Origin: Candidatus Omnitrophota bacterium
GTDB lineage: Bacteria > Omnitrophota > Koll11 > Pluralincolimonadales > Pluralincolimonadaceae
Assembly (NCBI GenBank): GCA_022709465.1
Contig: JAKLIT010000033.1
Coordinates: 1-12,535 of the forward strand
Reading direction: 5' to 3'
Length of the DNA: 12,535 nt
Under the pieces are notes generated by a model, which saw nothing but the letters and a program-made list of their open reading frames with translations, searched no databases and was not told the origin of the DNA. Made by a program: the position numbers and the translations under genes. Below are positions 1 to 7,014 of this stretch, piece by piece; the first letter of the stretch is position 1, and the number at the start of each line of letters is the position of its first letter.

Positions 1-301
1 TTCTCTGCATCTTAACGGGCCCCGCGGCATACAGCAATACGCCGTTCAGCCTGACCAGCATGACTCCGAGGCTGAATATGACCGAGGATAACATACCAGC
101 GGCAAAGAACGACCCGCCCCTGAATCCCCGTGCCAGTCCCGTATTCGTGAAGTAAAGGGCCGAGATGAGCAGGTAGATCACTATATACCTCGACGTATCC
201 CAGCTCTCATAAAAACCTTCTCCGGCCGCCACATGAACAAGCAATAACAGCGAAGCCGCGGCGTATATTATGGAAGATAAGATGAACGATCTTGCCTTCA
301 T
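1..301 (-). CDS. Polytopic membrane protein, unknown family (3' end cut by window)
   Basis: The first 100 residues of an integral membrane protein are visible; the rest lies beyond base 1. It is read from an ATG at 301-299 that overlaps the TGA of the transglutaminase-like gene (ATGA), so the two are probably translationally coupled. The N-terminus is MKARSFILSS. Hydrophobic stretches fall at about residues 6-25, 38-56 and 63-83, with a fourth starting near 86. Short connecting loops carry charged residues, for example ESWDTSR at 32-38 and ARGFRGG at 57-63. No glycosyltransferase, flippase or polymerase signature can be named from this fragment. By position it could be an O-antigen-polymerase-like or exosortase-like protein, or an accessory membrane component, but that is a guess. 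The open frame, start overlap and consistent strand make it a real gene; the function is unknown. Confidence 0.8.
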   Translation of the reverse strand, partial: MKARSFILSSIIYAAASLLLLVHVAAGEGFYESWDTSRYIVIYLLISALYFTNTGLARGFRGGSFFAAGMLSSVIFSLGVMLVRLNGVLLYAAGPVKMQR

Positions 302-1446
302 TCCAATTCCGCAAGCCTTTCAAATGAATCCAGTTCAAGTAGTTTTACCATGTCCGACGGGTCACCTGTCTTCGTTCTTTCCATTATTGAGATCCGAAAG
401 CAATCCGCTGCTTTTTCCGTATCATTCCGAGCCTCATAATTATAACCGAGCCAATAATACATAGTCGATGCCCATTTCGCTGACGCCGACTCCCCCATCA
501 TGTCCCGAAGAGTGCTTATCGCGGATTCATAGTCCCCGTTATTTGTATATATGATAGAGAGATACAGCATCGCAGCATATCTTTCGGCATCCAGGGAAGA
601 GCTCCCTATGAACTTCCTGTAATAATAAACCGCTTTATCGCACCTTCCGTAGATATCATAATTTCTTGCTAACAGATAGTCGGTATTATGGCCGCCCTTC
701 CCGGAATAGATGCCTAAGTACGCGTCCTGAAAGAGGCAAGAGAATTTCCTGCCGAATAATGCGACATAAATGTCCAATGCTCCCGATATAGCACGTGCCA
801 CGCTTCCTTTGCTTCTGGCGGGGCTGCTCCATACTACCGGCTTAATGATCCCCGGATTGAATACGTTCTTTTCCAGATACTTACTTATTATTCCATACTC
901 AAAGGGACAAACTTTCTTCAAAAGTTGCATTCTGGGAGAATCGATCAAAAACGACGGGTCTTTGCACATATCACTGTATGAAGCAAGCTCTCCGTCCTTT
1001 TTGCGTATAATAAACGCGTATTGCGGGTCAAAATACCTCCACCCCCCATCTATGAAGACCTCCAAGACAGTATGGTTCGACATTCCGTCGGGATTGACCG
1101 TCATTACCATCCTGCTGTCTATGCCCCGTTTCGCAAGAAAGGCGGACATCCCCCAGGCCCTCTGGTCGCAATATGCCACTCCCCTGATGATATCGTTATA
1201 GGTATCCTTATCGACTGCCTGGACTCCCAACGGAGTAAACAGGTACCGGTGAAAATACTCGTTGATGCGCATTGCTGACTTTTCAGGCCCGTTTGAGCCG
1301 TAGGCCAGCCTATCGGCCATCGTTTTATATGTTATCTCTTTATACGCGAAATATGCCGTACTCTTGTTTGCCAGCATCGCGAACGGGAATAACGCAAATA
1401 CCGCCGCACAGCACAATATGGTTACGACAGACTTACGTATATTCAT
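298..1446 (-). CDS. Membrane-anchored transglutaminase-like protein with C-terminal TPR repeats
   Basis: This 382-residue protein has a hydrophobic N-terminus (about residues 7-25, after MNIRKS), consistent with a signal anchor or signal peptide that places the rest outside the cytoplasm. A transglutaminase-like (papain-fold) core follows. Cys93 lies in the context AYCDQRAWGMSAFL, His125 in SNHTVLEVF and Asp140 in WRYFDPQY. Their order and spacing match the family's Cys-His-Asp triad, so the enzyme looks intact. Residues about 255-360 form TPR-like helical repeats (for example YDIYGRCDKAVYYYRKF, and YLSIIYTNNGDYESAISTLR), probably for protein binding. Bacterial members are usually cysteine proteases or amide-forming enzymes; the substrate here is unknown. 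The start ATG overlaps the stop of the glycosyltransferase gene (ATGA), and its own stop overlaps the next start. Confidence is high for the fold and low for the reaction. Confidence 0.85.
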   Translation of the reverse strand: MNIRKSVVTILCCAAVFALFPFAMLANKSTAYFAYKEITYKTMADRLAYGSNGPEKSAMRINEYFHRYLFTPLGVQAVDKDTYNDIIRGVAYCDQRAWGMSAFLAKRGIDSRMVMTVNPDGMSNHTVLEVFIDGGWRYFDPQYAFIIRKKDGELASYSDMCKDPSFLIDSPRMQLLKKVCPFEYGIISKYLEKNVFNPGIIKPVVWSSPARSKGSVARAISGALDIYVALFGRKFSCLFQDAYLGIYSGKGGHNTDYLLARNYDIYGRCDKAVYYYRKFIGSSSLDAERYAAMLYLSIIYTNNGDYESAISTLRDMMGESASAKWASTMYYWLGYNYEARNDTEKAADCFRISIMERTKTGDPSDMVKLLELDSFERLAELE

Positions 1447-2342
1447 TTATTACCGCTTTTCCCTTTTGGTAATATCCTGATAACCAAGTTAGGCCTTATA
1501 AGGACGAAGAACAGCGCCTTGAACGAGTATATAAGCGCCGGCAGCGGCTTGCCCGCCTTAAAAAACGATTTTGCCGCTATCGCGTAAAGTTTTGACAGGC
1601 GCGCCGCGCCTCTTTCCGATATGCCGAATATGTTCTTCTTCTCATGAAGCAGTATGTGGTCGCGCACGAGCGCCGCGACCCTCGATTGGAAAGCCGCGTC
1701 CCTTACGCTCCAGTTGACTCCCGTGAAACCGAATTCTCCGAGGGGTTCTTTGATGAAACAGACCTTCGCGCCCGAGGCGGCCATCCTTATCCAGAACTCG
1801 TAGTCTCCCGCGGCGGCATACTCCCTGCGCGTATCGAAACCCTTTAGCGCGCGCAGCGTTTCAGCCCTGACCGTCGTGCCGCACGATGACATGCAATTGC
1901 CGTTATACAGGAGCCGCTCATGCAGGTCCTCCGACCACGGGCCGTACTCAATGACCTTATCCACCTTGCCCATGTAATTCCTGTTCTCGTTATGGCATAC
2001 AGCCGAGGCATCGGGATTGTCCTCGAATGCCTTCCCGACCTTCTCTAGGCGCTGCGGATACCAGATATCATCGTCATCAAGGAAAGCGATATACCTCCCC
2101 TTAGCCATCCCTATGCCCATGTTGCGCGGCCCGTCGCAGGATGATGTCGGTTCGGGGTTCCTGACGTATTTTATCCTTGGGTCCTTTATCGCGCCGACGG
2201 CCGACTCCGTGCCATCCGTGGAACCGTTGTCTATCACTATGAGTTCGAAGTCCCCGAACGTCTGGCCGAGCACGCTCGATATCGCTCGCGGCAGGACATG
2301 CTTCCTGTTATATGTCGATATGACCACGGTGAACAGGGGCAT
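1443..2342 (-). CDS. Glycosyltransferase family 2
   Basis: This 299-residue GT-A fold glycosyltransferase transfers a sugar from a nucleotide donor to a lipid-linked or glycan acceptor at the cytoplasmic face of the membrane. The N-terminus PLFTVVISTYNRKHVLPRA is the family 2 signature. Asp38 (IVIDNGSTDGT) is the nucleotide-binding Asp, and the metal-binding DXD region is LDDDDIWYPQ, with Asp89-Asp92. GDYEFW at 179-184 probably supplies the catalytic acid. The last 40 residues are hydrophobic and basic (KALFFVLIRPNLVIRILPKGK), which suggests membrane association. It starts 3 bases after the TAG of the radical SAM gene, with an AGGAAAG Shine-Dalgarno sequence upstream, and its TGA overlaps the next ATG. 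The family is certain; the sugar and linkage cannot be told from sequence. Confidence 0.93.
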   Translation of the reverse strand: MPLFTVVISTYNRKHVLPRAISSVLGQTFGDFELIVIDNGSTDGTESAVGAIKDPRIKYVRNPEPTSSCDGPRNMGIGMAKGRYIAFLDDDDIWYPQRLEKVGKAFEDNPDASAVCHNENRNYMGKVDKVIEYGPWSEDLHERLLYNGNCMSSCGTTVRAETLRALKGFDTRREYAAAGDYEFWIRMAASGAKVCFIKEPLGEFGFTGVNWSVRDAAFQSRVAALVRDHILLHEKKNIFGISERGAARLSKLYAIAAKSFFKAGKPLPALIYSFKALFFVLIRPNLVIRILPKGKSGNK

Positions 2343-2345
2343 TAC

Positions 2346-3890
2346 CTATGCTTTCCTTTCCCGTATGGCTTTCTTGAAACGCTTCGTATAACGCCTCATA
2401 CCCTCCCTGAAATAATTCGGCAGCACTTTCATCGTCTTTATTAACGAGCCGGATTGCGACGCCTTTATGAGCCTGAAATATGTCAACGGCTCTATCAAGA
2501 AAGATATCGCTATGTTAAGCGCCGGAAGCGCGGCCTTCAGCAGGGGGCTATTCCGGTCACTCCTGTATAACCGCACTATCCACGCGACTACCGACCTGTG
2601 TATGAACGGGGCTATACGGATGATATTATTTATGGCCGTCTTGTGGACTATTAGAAAATCCTTCTTCTTGTAATCCTCTATGTATTCCGGGCACTCTTTC
2701 TTCGCCCTGTCGTATAGCTCCGTCCCGAAATAGAACGTCAGCGAATAGAACTGCGGGTAAAAAGGCCTCGGGGTATCCGCCAGCACCCTTATCGTCTCGA
2801 ATATGTCCTCTTCCGTCTCGAACGGGTTATCTACAAGCACGTCGTAAAACGCCGCTATCTTGAATTTCCTCATTATGCCTGCCGCCTCGAGGAAATCCTT
2901 ATTGAACGACTTCCTCTTATAGACCTCCCTGCATACCCTGTCGCTCCCGCTCTGGAGCCCGAGGCTTATCCACGCGAGGCCGGCGTCCTTCATATATCCT
3001 ATCTTGCTGTCGGTCACGTAGGTCGGGATAGCCCTGATGATGAACGGCTTGCCGATCTTTCTCTTGTATGTCTCGCAGAATTCCTTCAGGTACGCGTCCG
3101 AGCACGCGGAGAAACAGTCGTCCTGGAAATTTATATACTCCAATTCAGGGTTATCCCTTACCGCGACCTCAAGCTCGTCTATTATGTTCGATATGCTCCT
3201 CCTGCGCAGCTTATTTGACTTGTAGAGGCCCGCCAGGAAACTGCTGCAGCAATACGTGCAGAAATAAGGGCAGCCCCTTGTCGTAAGGATGCTGTACGTC
3301 GTGCCTAGGTGGCGCGCGAACCTCCTGAAGTTGGATTTATCGAGCGGCGATATCCCTTCCCCGTCATAGATATACGTCTTCTTCGGAACATGTTCGAACG
3401 CGGGTATCGAATCGAGGTCCTCGATAAGCGGATAGAGCGGGTTCCTGACGACCGAGCCGTTCTCCATGCGGCATATGTTGTTTATCCCGCCGATATCTTT
3501 CTTCTCGGTCAGCGCCTTCGCGATATCCAGCGCAGTCCTCTCGCTCTCGCCTACGCTCACGTAGTCCGCGTACTTAAGGCACTCTTCCGGGGAGATCGAA
3601 GGATGGATGCCTCCCCATATGACAGGTATCCCCGGATTCGTTTTCTTAATATGCTCCGTAAGCGCGCATGCGGACCCGTATTCATGGCTCATGAGGCTGA
3701 TGCCTATCAAAGCCGGCTGCTGTGTCCCTATAAACCTTTCGGCCTTCTCTATCGCCGGAAGGTCTCCCGCCTCGAACCCGGGCATGTACAGAAGGGTAGA
3801 ATCGTAACCGCCATTCATCAGGGTATAGTGTATATACTTCAGGCCCAGTGTATCGATGTCCTTCTGGAGGGATATGAGCAGTATCTTCAC
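2346..3890 (-). CDS. B12-binding-domain radical SAM protein (second copy in operon)
   Basis: This 514-residue protein has an N-terminal Rossmann-like, cobalamin-binding-type domain (about 1-130, with GGIHPS at 93-98 and GESE at 114-117). A radical SAM barrel follows, whose [4Fe-4S] ligands are Cys207, Cys211 and Cys214 (RGCPYFCTYC, the CxxxCxxC motif). FQDDCF at 255-260 is the usual following acidic strand. No DxHxxG cobalamin-coordinating motif is visible, as in many class B enzymes, so B12 binding is expected from family architecture rather than proved. The C-terminal 100 or so residues are hydrophobic then strongly basic (AISFLIEPLTYFRLIK; ending KRFKKAIRERKA), hinting at membrane contact. 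The start is GTG, chosen because it gives the first strand KILLISL, has a GGAAGG site 10 bases upstream and overlaps the preceding TGA (GTGA). The next ATG would remove the first strand. Class B members often methylate unactivated carbon or phosphorus; the substrate here is unknown. Confidence 0.9.
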   Translation of the reverse strand: MKILLISLQKDIDTLGLKYIHYTLMNGGYDSTLLYMPGFEAGDLPAIEKAERFIGTQQPALIGISLMSHEYGSACALTEHIKKTNPGIPVIWGGIHPSISPEECLKYADYVSVGESERTALDIAKALTEKKDIGGINNICRMENGSVVRNPLYPLIEDLDSIPAFEHVPKKTYIYDGEGISPLDKSNFRRFARHLGTTYSILTTRGCPYFCTYCCSSFLAGLYKSNKLRRRSISNIIDELEVAVRDNPELEYINFQDDCFSACSDAYLKEFCETYKRKIGKPFIIRAIPTYVTDSKIGYMKDAGLAWISLGLQSGSDRVCREVYKRKSFNKDFLEAAGIMRKFKIAAFYDVLVDNPFETEEDIFETIRVLADTPRPFYPQFYSLTFYFGTELYDRAKKECPEYIEDYKKKDFLIVHKTAINNIIRIAPFIHRSVVAWIVRLYRSDRNSPLLKAALPALNIAISFLIEPLTYFRLIKASQSGSLIKTMKVLPNYFREGMRRYTKRFKKAIRERKA

Positions 3891-4792
3891 TTGTCCGCTG
3901 CCTTCCTTTCGTCGATGTCCGCCTTCATCAGTTCCAGCCCGTCCGTAACGCCATGCAGGGCCGTCTTATATTTGCCGGTGAATTTCGATGTGTCCATGCG
4001 AGGCCCTAACGGCCTGGGCACCATGCCCGCGGGAGGCTCCGCCGACTCTTTAATTAGGCTCCGGTCGAGGGCGAGGATATCACATGCTTTCAGCGCCCAG
4101 TCATACCTGTCCACGAAACTGCTTCCGACCACATGGAATGTCCCGGAGGCACCCGCCCCCGACAGTTCCGCGAGGGCCGCGGCGAGGTCCTCTGCGTATG
4201 TCGGATTCCCCCATAGATAAGAAGGCGCATTGAACACTTCGCCCTTCTTTACGGTCCTGTAAAGGTTCATGACATAATTCGGCGTAGCGGTCTCGGGGTC
4301 CCAGCCGAACACGTTAGTAGTCCTGGCAATGATGTAGTCCTTGAGGTTCTTCCTGATCCACTCCTCGGCGTCGGATTTCAACCGGCCGTAAATATTGAGC
4401 GGGTTGACCGCATCTTCTTCCCTGTACGGCCCTTTTGCGCCGTCAAAGACATAATCCGTAGATACGAACACAAGGGATGAGCCCGTCCTCGCGCACTCCT
4501 GCCCGATGCTTACCGTGGCATCATAATAGAACTTCCTCGCCTGCGCGGGGTTCTTCTCGCAGTAATTCACCCCTCCGGCAAGATTGGCGCAAAGGTACAT
4601 ATTCTTCGGGGCAAGCCCCTTTATTATCGATACGAGAGAAGCGGTGTCCGTGATATCCAGCGGGATAAGCCCCGCCTCGGGCCTTTTGTTATAGGTCCCT
4701 GTCGAGCTGATGCCCCGCTTTTTCAACAGGCGCAACAGGCGCCTGCCTATGAGACCGTTAGCCCCTATGACAATGGAATCGACTGTTTGCAT
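3887..4792 (-). CDS. RmlD-like SDR (dTDP-4-dehydrorhamnose reductase family)
   Basis: This 301-residue extended short-chain dehydrogenase belongs to the RmlD / sugar-nucleotide-binding family, which reduces 4-keto sugar nucleotides with NAD(P)H. A nucleotide-binding GANGLIG (Gly10, Gly13, Gly16) sits at the N-terminus. STDYVFDG at 111-118 is the hallmark strand containing the catalytic Thr, and Tyr135 and Lys139 form YGRLK, the YxxxK pair. RTTNVFGWDP and GNPTYAEDLAAAL are further RmlD-like blocks. Length matches the family (about 285-300). It begins one base after the TAG of the cupin gene (TAGGATG) and its TGA overlaps the GTG of the radical SAM gene. Lying beside an RmlC-like gene, it probably takes the 4-keto product, but no dTDP-glucose enzymes are in the window. 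The substrate may therefore be CDP-linked and the product not L-rhamnose. Confidence 0.88.
   Translation of the reverse strand: MQTVDSIVIGANGLIGRRLLRLLKKRGISSTGTYNKRPEAGLIPLDITDTASLVSIIKGLAPKNMYLCANLAGGVNYCEKNPAQARKFYYDATVSIGQECARTGSSLVFVSTDYVFDGAKGPYREEDAVNPLNIYGRLKSDAEEWIRKNLKDYIIARTTNVFGWDPETATPNYVMNLYRTVKKGEVFNAPSYLWGNPTYAEDLAAALAELSGAGASGTFHVVGSSFVDRYDWALKACDILALDRSLIKESAEPPAGMVPRPLGPRMDTSKFTGKYKTALHGVTDGLELMKADIDERKAADK
3901..3906 (-). promoter_or_regulatory. Shine-Dalgarno site for the GTG start of the second radical SAM gene
   Basis: GGAAGG lies ten bases upstream of the GTG at 3890-3888, within the last codons of the RmlD-like gene. It supports GTG as the start codon; the spacing is slightly long, so re-initiation through the GTGA overlap may matter too. 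Confidence 0.55.
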
Positions 4793-4793
4793 C

Positions 4794-5243
4794 CTACTTG
4801 TCTATTCTCTTCCATTCGTAAGGGACCTTGTCCCCGTGCGGGTCGTATCTTAGCATCTCATCCGGCTCATGCGGAAGCGTCGAGCAGTTGGCTACTATCA
4901 CCGCATCCGTCCCGATATTTTTATACCCGTTTATGACGCCGGCGGGTATCCTGACGAGATGGTAATTGTCGTCGCCGATGCAGACCTCCATAAGTTCCTT
5001 GTATGTAGGGGATTTCGGCCTGTTGTCGCACATAACGAGCTTTATCATCCCTTTTATCACGGCATAGAACTGGACCTGCTTAGTGTGCTCATGCCATCCC
5101 TTTATCACGCCGGGATAGGCGGTCGAAAAATATATCTCCCCGAATTGTTCGAAATGGGGGTCAGTATTCTTAAGCATGTGCATGATAGTGCCCCTCTCGT
5201 CGGATATCTTCCTCAGCGGTATTACCTTTACGCCTTCTATCAT
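4794..5243 (-). CDS. Short RmlC-like cupin (sugar-nucleotide epimerase family)
   Basis: This 149-residue cupin is related to dTDP-4-dehydrorhamnose 3,5-epimerase (RmlC, about 180 residues). Conserved pieces are SDERGTIMHML at 14-24, the block GVIKGWHEH at 45-53, whose His51 aligns with the RmlC catalytic His, IPAGVINGYKNIG at 99-111, and a C-terminal MLRYDP...PYEW resembling RmlC's WNDP...IEW. It is shorter than RmlC at the C-terminus. By eye, the lysine and tyrosine that complete the RmlC catalytic set have no obvious counterparts (Gln57/Gln59 and a TLPHEP segment occupy those areas). It may thus be a single-site epimerase, an isomerase or a non-canonical member. Its start has a strong GGGAGG site 6 bases upstream and overlaps the previous TGA (ATGA). 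Family placement is firm; the precise activity is uncertain. Confidence 0.85.
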   Translation of the reverse strand: MIEGVKVIPLRKISDERGTIMHMLKNTDPHFEQFGEIYFSTAYPGVIKGWHEHTKQVQFYAVIKGMIKLVMCDNRPKSPTYKELMEVCIGDDNYHLVRIPAGVINGYKNIGTDAVIVANCSTLPHEPDEMLRYDPHGDKVPYEWKRIDK

Positions 5244-6298
5244 CTTTTTCCTCCCGTTCTCCTCAGGTTATTATCGATCTTGCCTTCCTTCATCAGCGAC
5301 CTTATCGCCCTTATACGGAAATATCTCTCCGAATCGAACCCCTCGCGCGTCAGCCCGTAACCGTTATATGCCTCAAGTAGCTGCCCGATGCCCGCCTTAA
5401 GGCCCCAGCAGGGCCTGAATCCCTGCAGTTTCCTCCTTATTTTCGAGAAATCGACTTTATAACTGCGCTCGTCCGCTCCCGTCTTATTCAATATCCTGAC
5501 CTCCGAGCCGGGCACGGCCTTCTGCACTTCGGCGGCTATATCCTTCACGCGGTAGTTCTCCGTGTCCTGGCCCACATTGAAGGCCTCGTTATGCACCTTA
5601 TCCTCCGGCGCTTCGAGCGCGGCCGCGAACGCCGCGCAGAAATCCTCAATATGTAATATCGGCCTCCACGGCTTGCCGTCGCTCATTATAGCCACTTCCT
5701 TCGTCAGGTATGCCCAGGCCAGCAGGTTATTGACAACGAGGTCAAGCCTGAGCCGCGGGGACAGCCCGTATACCGTGGCGTTGCGCATGAAGACGGGGTG
5801 GAAATTCCTGTCCGCAAGTTTAGAGAGGCCTTCCTCCGCCCGCACCTTCGCTTTTGCGTATGCCGTTACCGGATTCAGCTTGCCCTTCTCATCGACCGGT
5901 GCGTCCGTGCCCGATATTCCGTATATACTGCATGAAGAAGCGAAGATGAACCTATTCACTCCCGCATCCTTGCAGAGGCCCGCAAGCCTTATAGTGGATT
6001 TGAAATTAACCTCTTCGGTCAATCCCGGGTTTATCTCCCCGAGAGGGTCGTTCGATAACGCGGCTAGATGCACGACCGCATCGACGCCCTCAAGGTCCGC
6101 TGCGCAGACATCGCGTATGTCCTTTACCGTCTGCCTGTCGGGCTTTGAGCCTTCAGGCGCCGGATAAAGCAGGTCGTCCGAGAAATAACCCGTATCCAGC
6201 CCGAATACCCTATACGACCTGTCCCTCAAATATCCCGTCATGACGGTGCCTATATATCCGGCATTGCCGGTTACCAGTACCGTGCGCTTTTCCTTCAT
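5240..6298 (-). CDS. NAD-dependent epimerase/dehydratase (extended SDR)
   Basis: This 352-residue extended SDR acts on a nucleotide sugar. GNAGYIG (Gly11, Gly14, Gly17) binds NAD(P), VVHLAALSNDP at 75-85 is the family's second block, SSCSIYG at 121-127 carries the catalytic Ser region, and Tyr147/Lys151 (YAKAK) complete the active site. The tail, with LTREGFDSERYFR then an arginine-rich KIDNNLRR, is characteristic of the SDR subgroup found next to sugar nucleotidyltransferases. It is not a typical CDP-glucose 4,6-dehydratase (RfbG), whose N-terminus reads like GHTGFKG. The start at 6298 (MKEKRTVLVT) was chosen over an upstream in-frame ATG at 6379. That longer frame would add 27 residues lying inside rfbF, whereas ATG 6298 gives the proper first strand and an ATGA overlap with the rfbF stop. 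The probable role is epimerisation or dehydration of the RfbF product; the substrate is inferred from context. Confidence 0.9.
   Translation of the reverse strand: MKEKRTVLVTGNAGYIGTVMTGYLRDRSYRVFGLDTGYFSDDLLYPAPEGSKPDRQTVKDIRDVCAADLEGVDAVVHLAALSNDPLGEINPGLTEEVNFKSTIRLAGLCKDAGVNRFIFASSCSIYGISGTDAPVDEKGKLNPVTAYAKAKVRAEEGLSKLADRNFHPVFMRNATVYGLSPRLRLDLVVNNLLAWAYLTKEVAIMSDGKPWRPILHIEDFCAAFAAALEAPEDKVHNEAFNVGQDTENYRVKDIAAEVQKAVPGSEVRILNKTGADERSYKVDFSKIRRKLQGFRPCWGLKAGIGQLLEAYNGYGLTREGFDSERYFRIRAIRSLMKEGKIDNNLRRTGGKR
5250..5255 (-). promoter_or_regulatory. Strong Shine-Dalgarno site of the RmlC-like gene
   Basis: GGGAGG lies six bases before the ATG at 5243. It falls inside the last codons of the upstream SDR gene, so the cupin gene can initiate on its own despite the ATGA overlap. 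It supports this ATG as the real start. Confidence 0.75.
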
Positions 6299-7014
6299 CT
6301 CTTCCACGTCTTCCACGGCGCGGCTCCCGACTTCCACAGCTTGTTCAGGTACTCCGCGTCCCTGACCGTATCCATGCACTGCCAGTAACCGTAATGCCTG
6401 TATGCCATCATCTGCCCCTTCCTCGAAAGCTTCTGCAGCGGCCCGAACTCGAAATCACAATCCTGTGAAGGCGTCAGGTAATCGAATATTGCCCTTTTGA
6501 ACACGAAATACCCGCCGTTTATATGACCGGTGGACAGCTGCGGCTTTTCCTCAAACTCCTTCACCCTGTTCCCTTTTATCACCATCTCCCCAAAACGGGA
6601 TGGCGGCCTTACCGCCGTGACCGTGCATATCTTCCCGTGCTTCTTATGGAACGCCTCAAGCCGCCCGATGTCCACATCACTGAGCCCGTCGCCGTATGTA
6701 AGGTGGAAATGCTCACCTTGTATGAAGGGCTCCAGCCTCTTGATCCTGCCGCCTTTCAGCGTCTTAAGGCCCGTTTCGACACATATGACATTCGCGTCGT
6801 CCGAGAAGTATTCCCTTATCTGGTCGCCCTTATACCCGAGTGCCAGTATAAACCTGTCGAATCCGAACTGCGAATAGTGCCTGATTATATGCCAAATGAT
6901 CGGTTTTCCACCTATCTCGACCATCGGCTTGGGCCTGTATTCGGTCTCCTCTTTCATGCGCGTGCCCATGCCGCCGCATAGTATGACGACTTCGTTCTCC
7001 CTCGTCTTCCTCAT
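6295..7014 (-). CDS. rfbF: Glucose-1-phosphate cytidylyltransferase
   Basis: This 239-residue enzyme makes CDP-glucose from CTP and glucose 1-phosphate in the cytoplasm, the entry step to CDP-linked deoxy sugars. The RfbF-specific blocks are present: ILCGGMGTRMKEETEYRPKP at 11-30 (nucleotidyl-binding loop and Lys29), YGDGLSDVDI at 107-116 with metal-binding Asp109, AVRPPSRFG at 134-142, EKP at 156-158, GHINGGYFVF at 163-172, and YGYWQCMDTVRD at 208-219 with a conserved Asp215. The ending APWKTW is also typical. It is about 15 residues shorter than common RfbF proteins, mostly near residues 75-90 where the usual loop is trimmed (CVETGLKTLKGGR). Its start overlaps the GT39-like stop (ATGA) and its stop overlaps the SDR start. 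It is the clearest functional anchor in the window. Confidence 0.95.
   Translation of the reverse strand: MRKTRENEVVILCGGMGTRMKEETEYRPKPMVEIGGKPIIWHIIRHYSQFGFDRFILALGYKGDQIREYFSDDANVICVETGLKTLKGGRIKRLEPFIQGEHFHLTYGDGLSDVDIGRLEAFHKKHGKICTVTAVRPPSRFGEMVIKGNRVKEFEEKPQLSTGHINGGYFVFKRAIFDYLTPSQDCDFEFGPLQKLSRKGQMMAYRHYGYWQCMDTVRDAEYLNKLWKSGAAPWKTWKR

Noticed and set aside
3309..4220. 303-codon open frame on the plus strand
   Set aside because: It lies antisense across the radical SAM and RmlD-like genes, both of which have complete motifs. It has no recognisable domain and an arginine/proline-rich composition typical of shadow frames.
3887..5243. Calling the cupin and SDR genes rmlC and rmlD (dTDP-rhamnose pathway)
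   Set aside because: RmlA and RmlB are absent here, RfbF is CDP-specific by family, and the cupin departs from RmlC at catalytic positions, so only family-level names are supported.
5562..6167. 201-codon open frame on the plus strand
   Set aside because: It is antisense to the NAD-dependent epimerase, whose cofactor and catalytic motifs are intact; the plus-strand protein is serine/alanine-rich with no motif.
6299..6379. 27-codon N-terminal extension of the SDR gene (start at 6379)
   Set aside because: It would lie wholly inside rfbF in another frame. The ATG at 6298 gives the correct first strand and an ATGA overlap like those of the neighbours.
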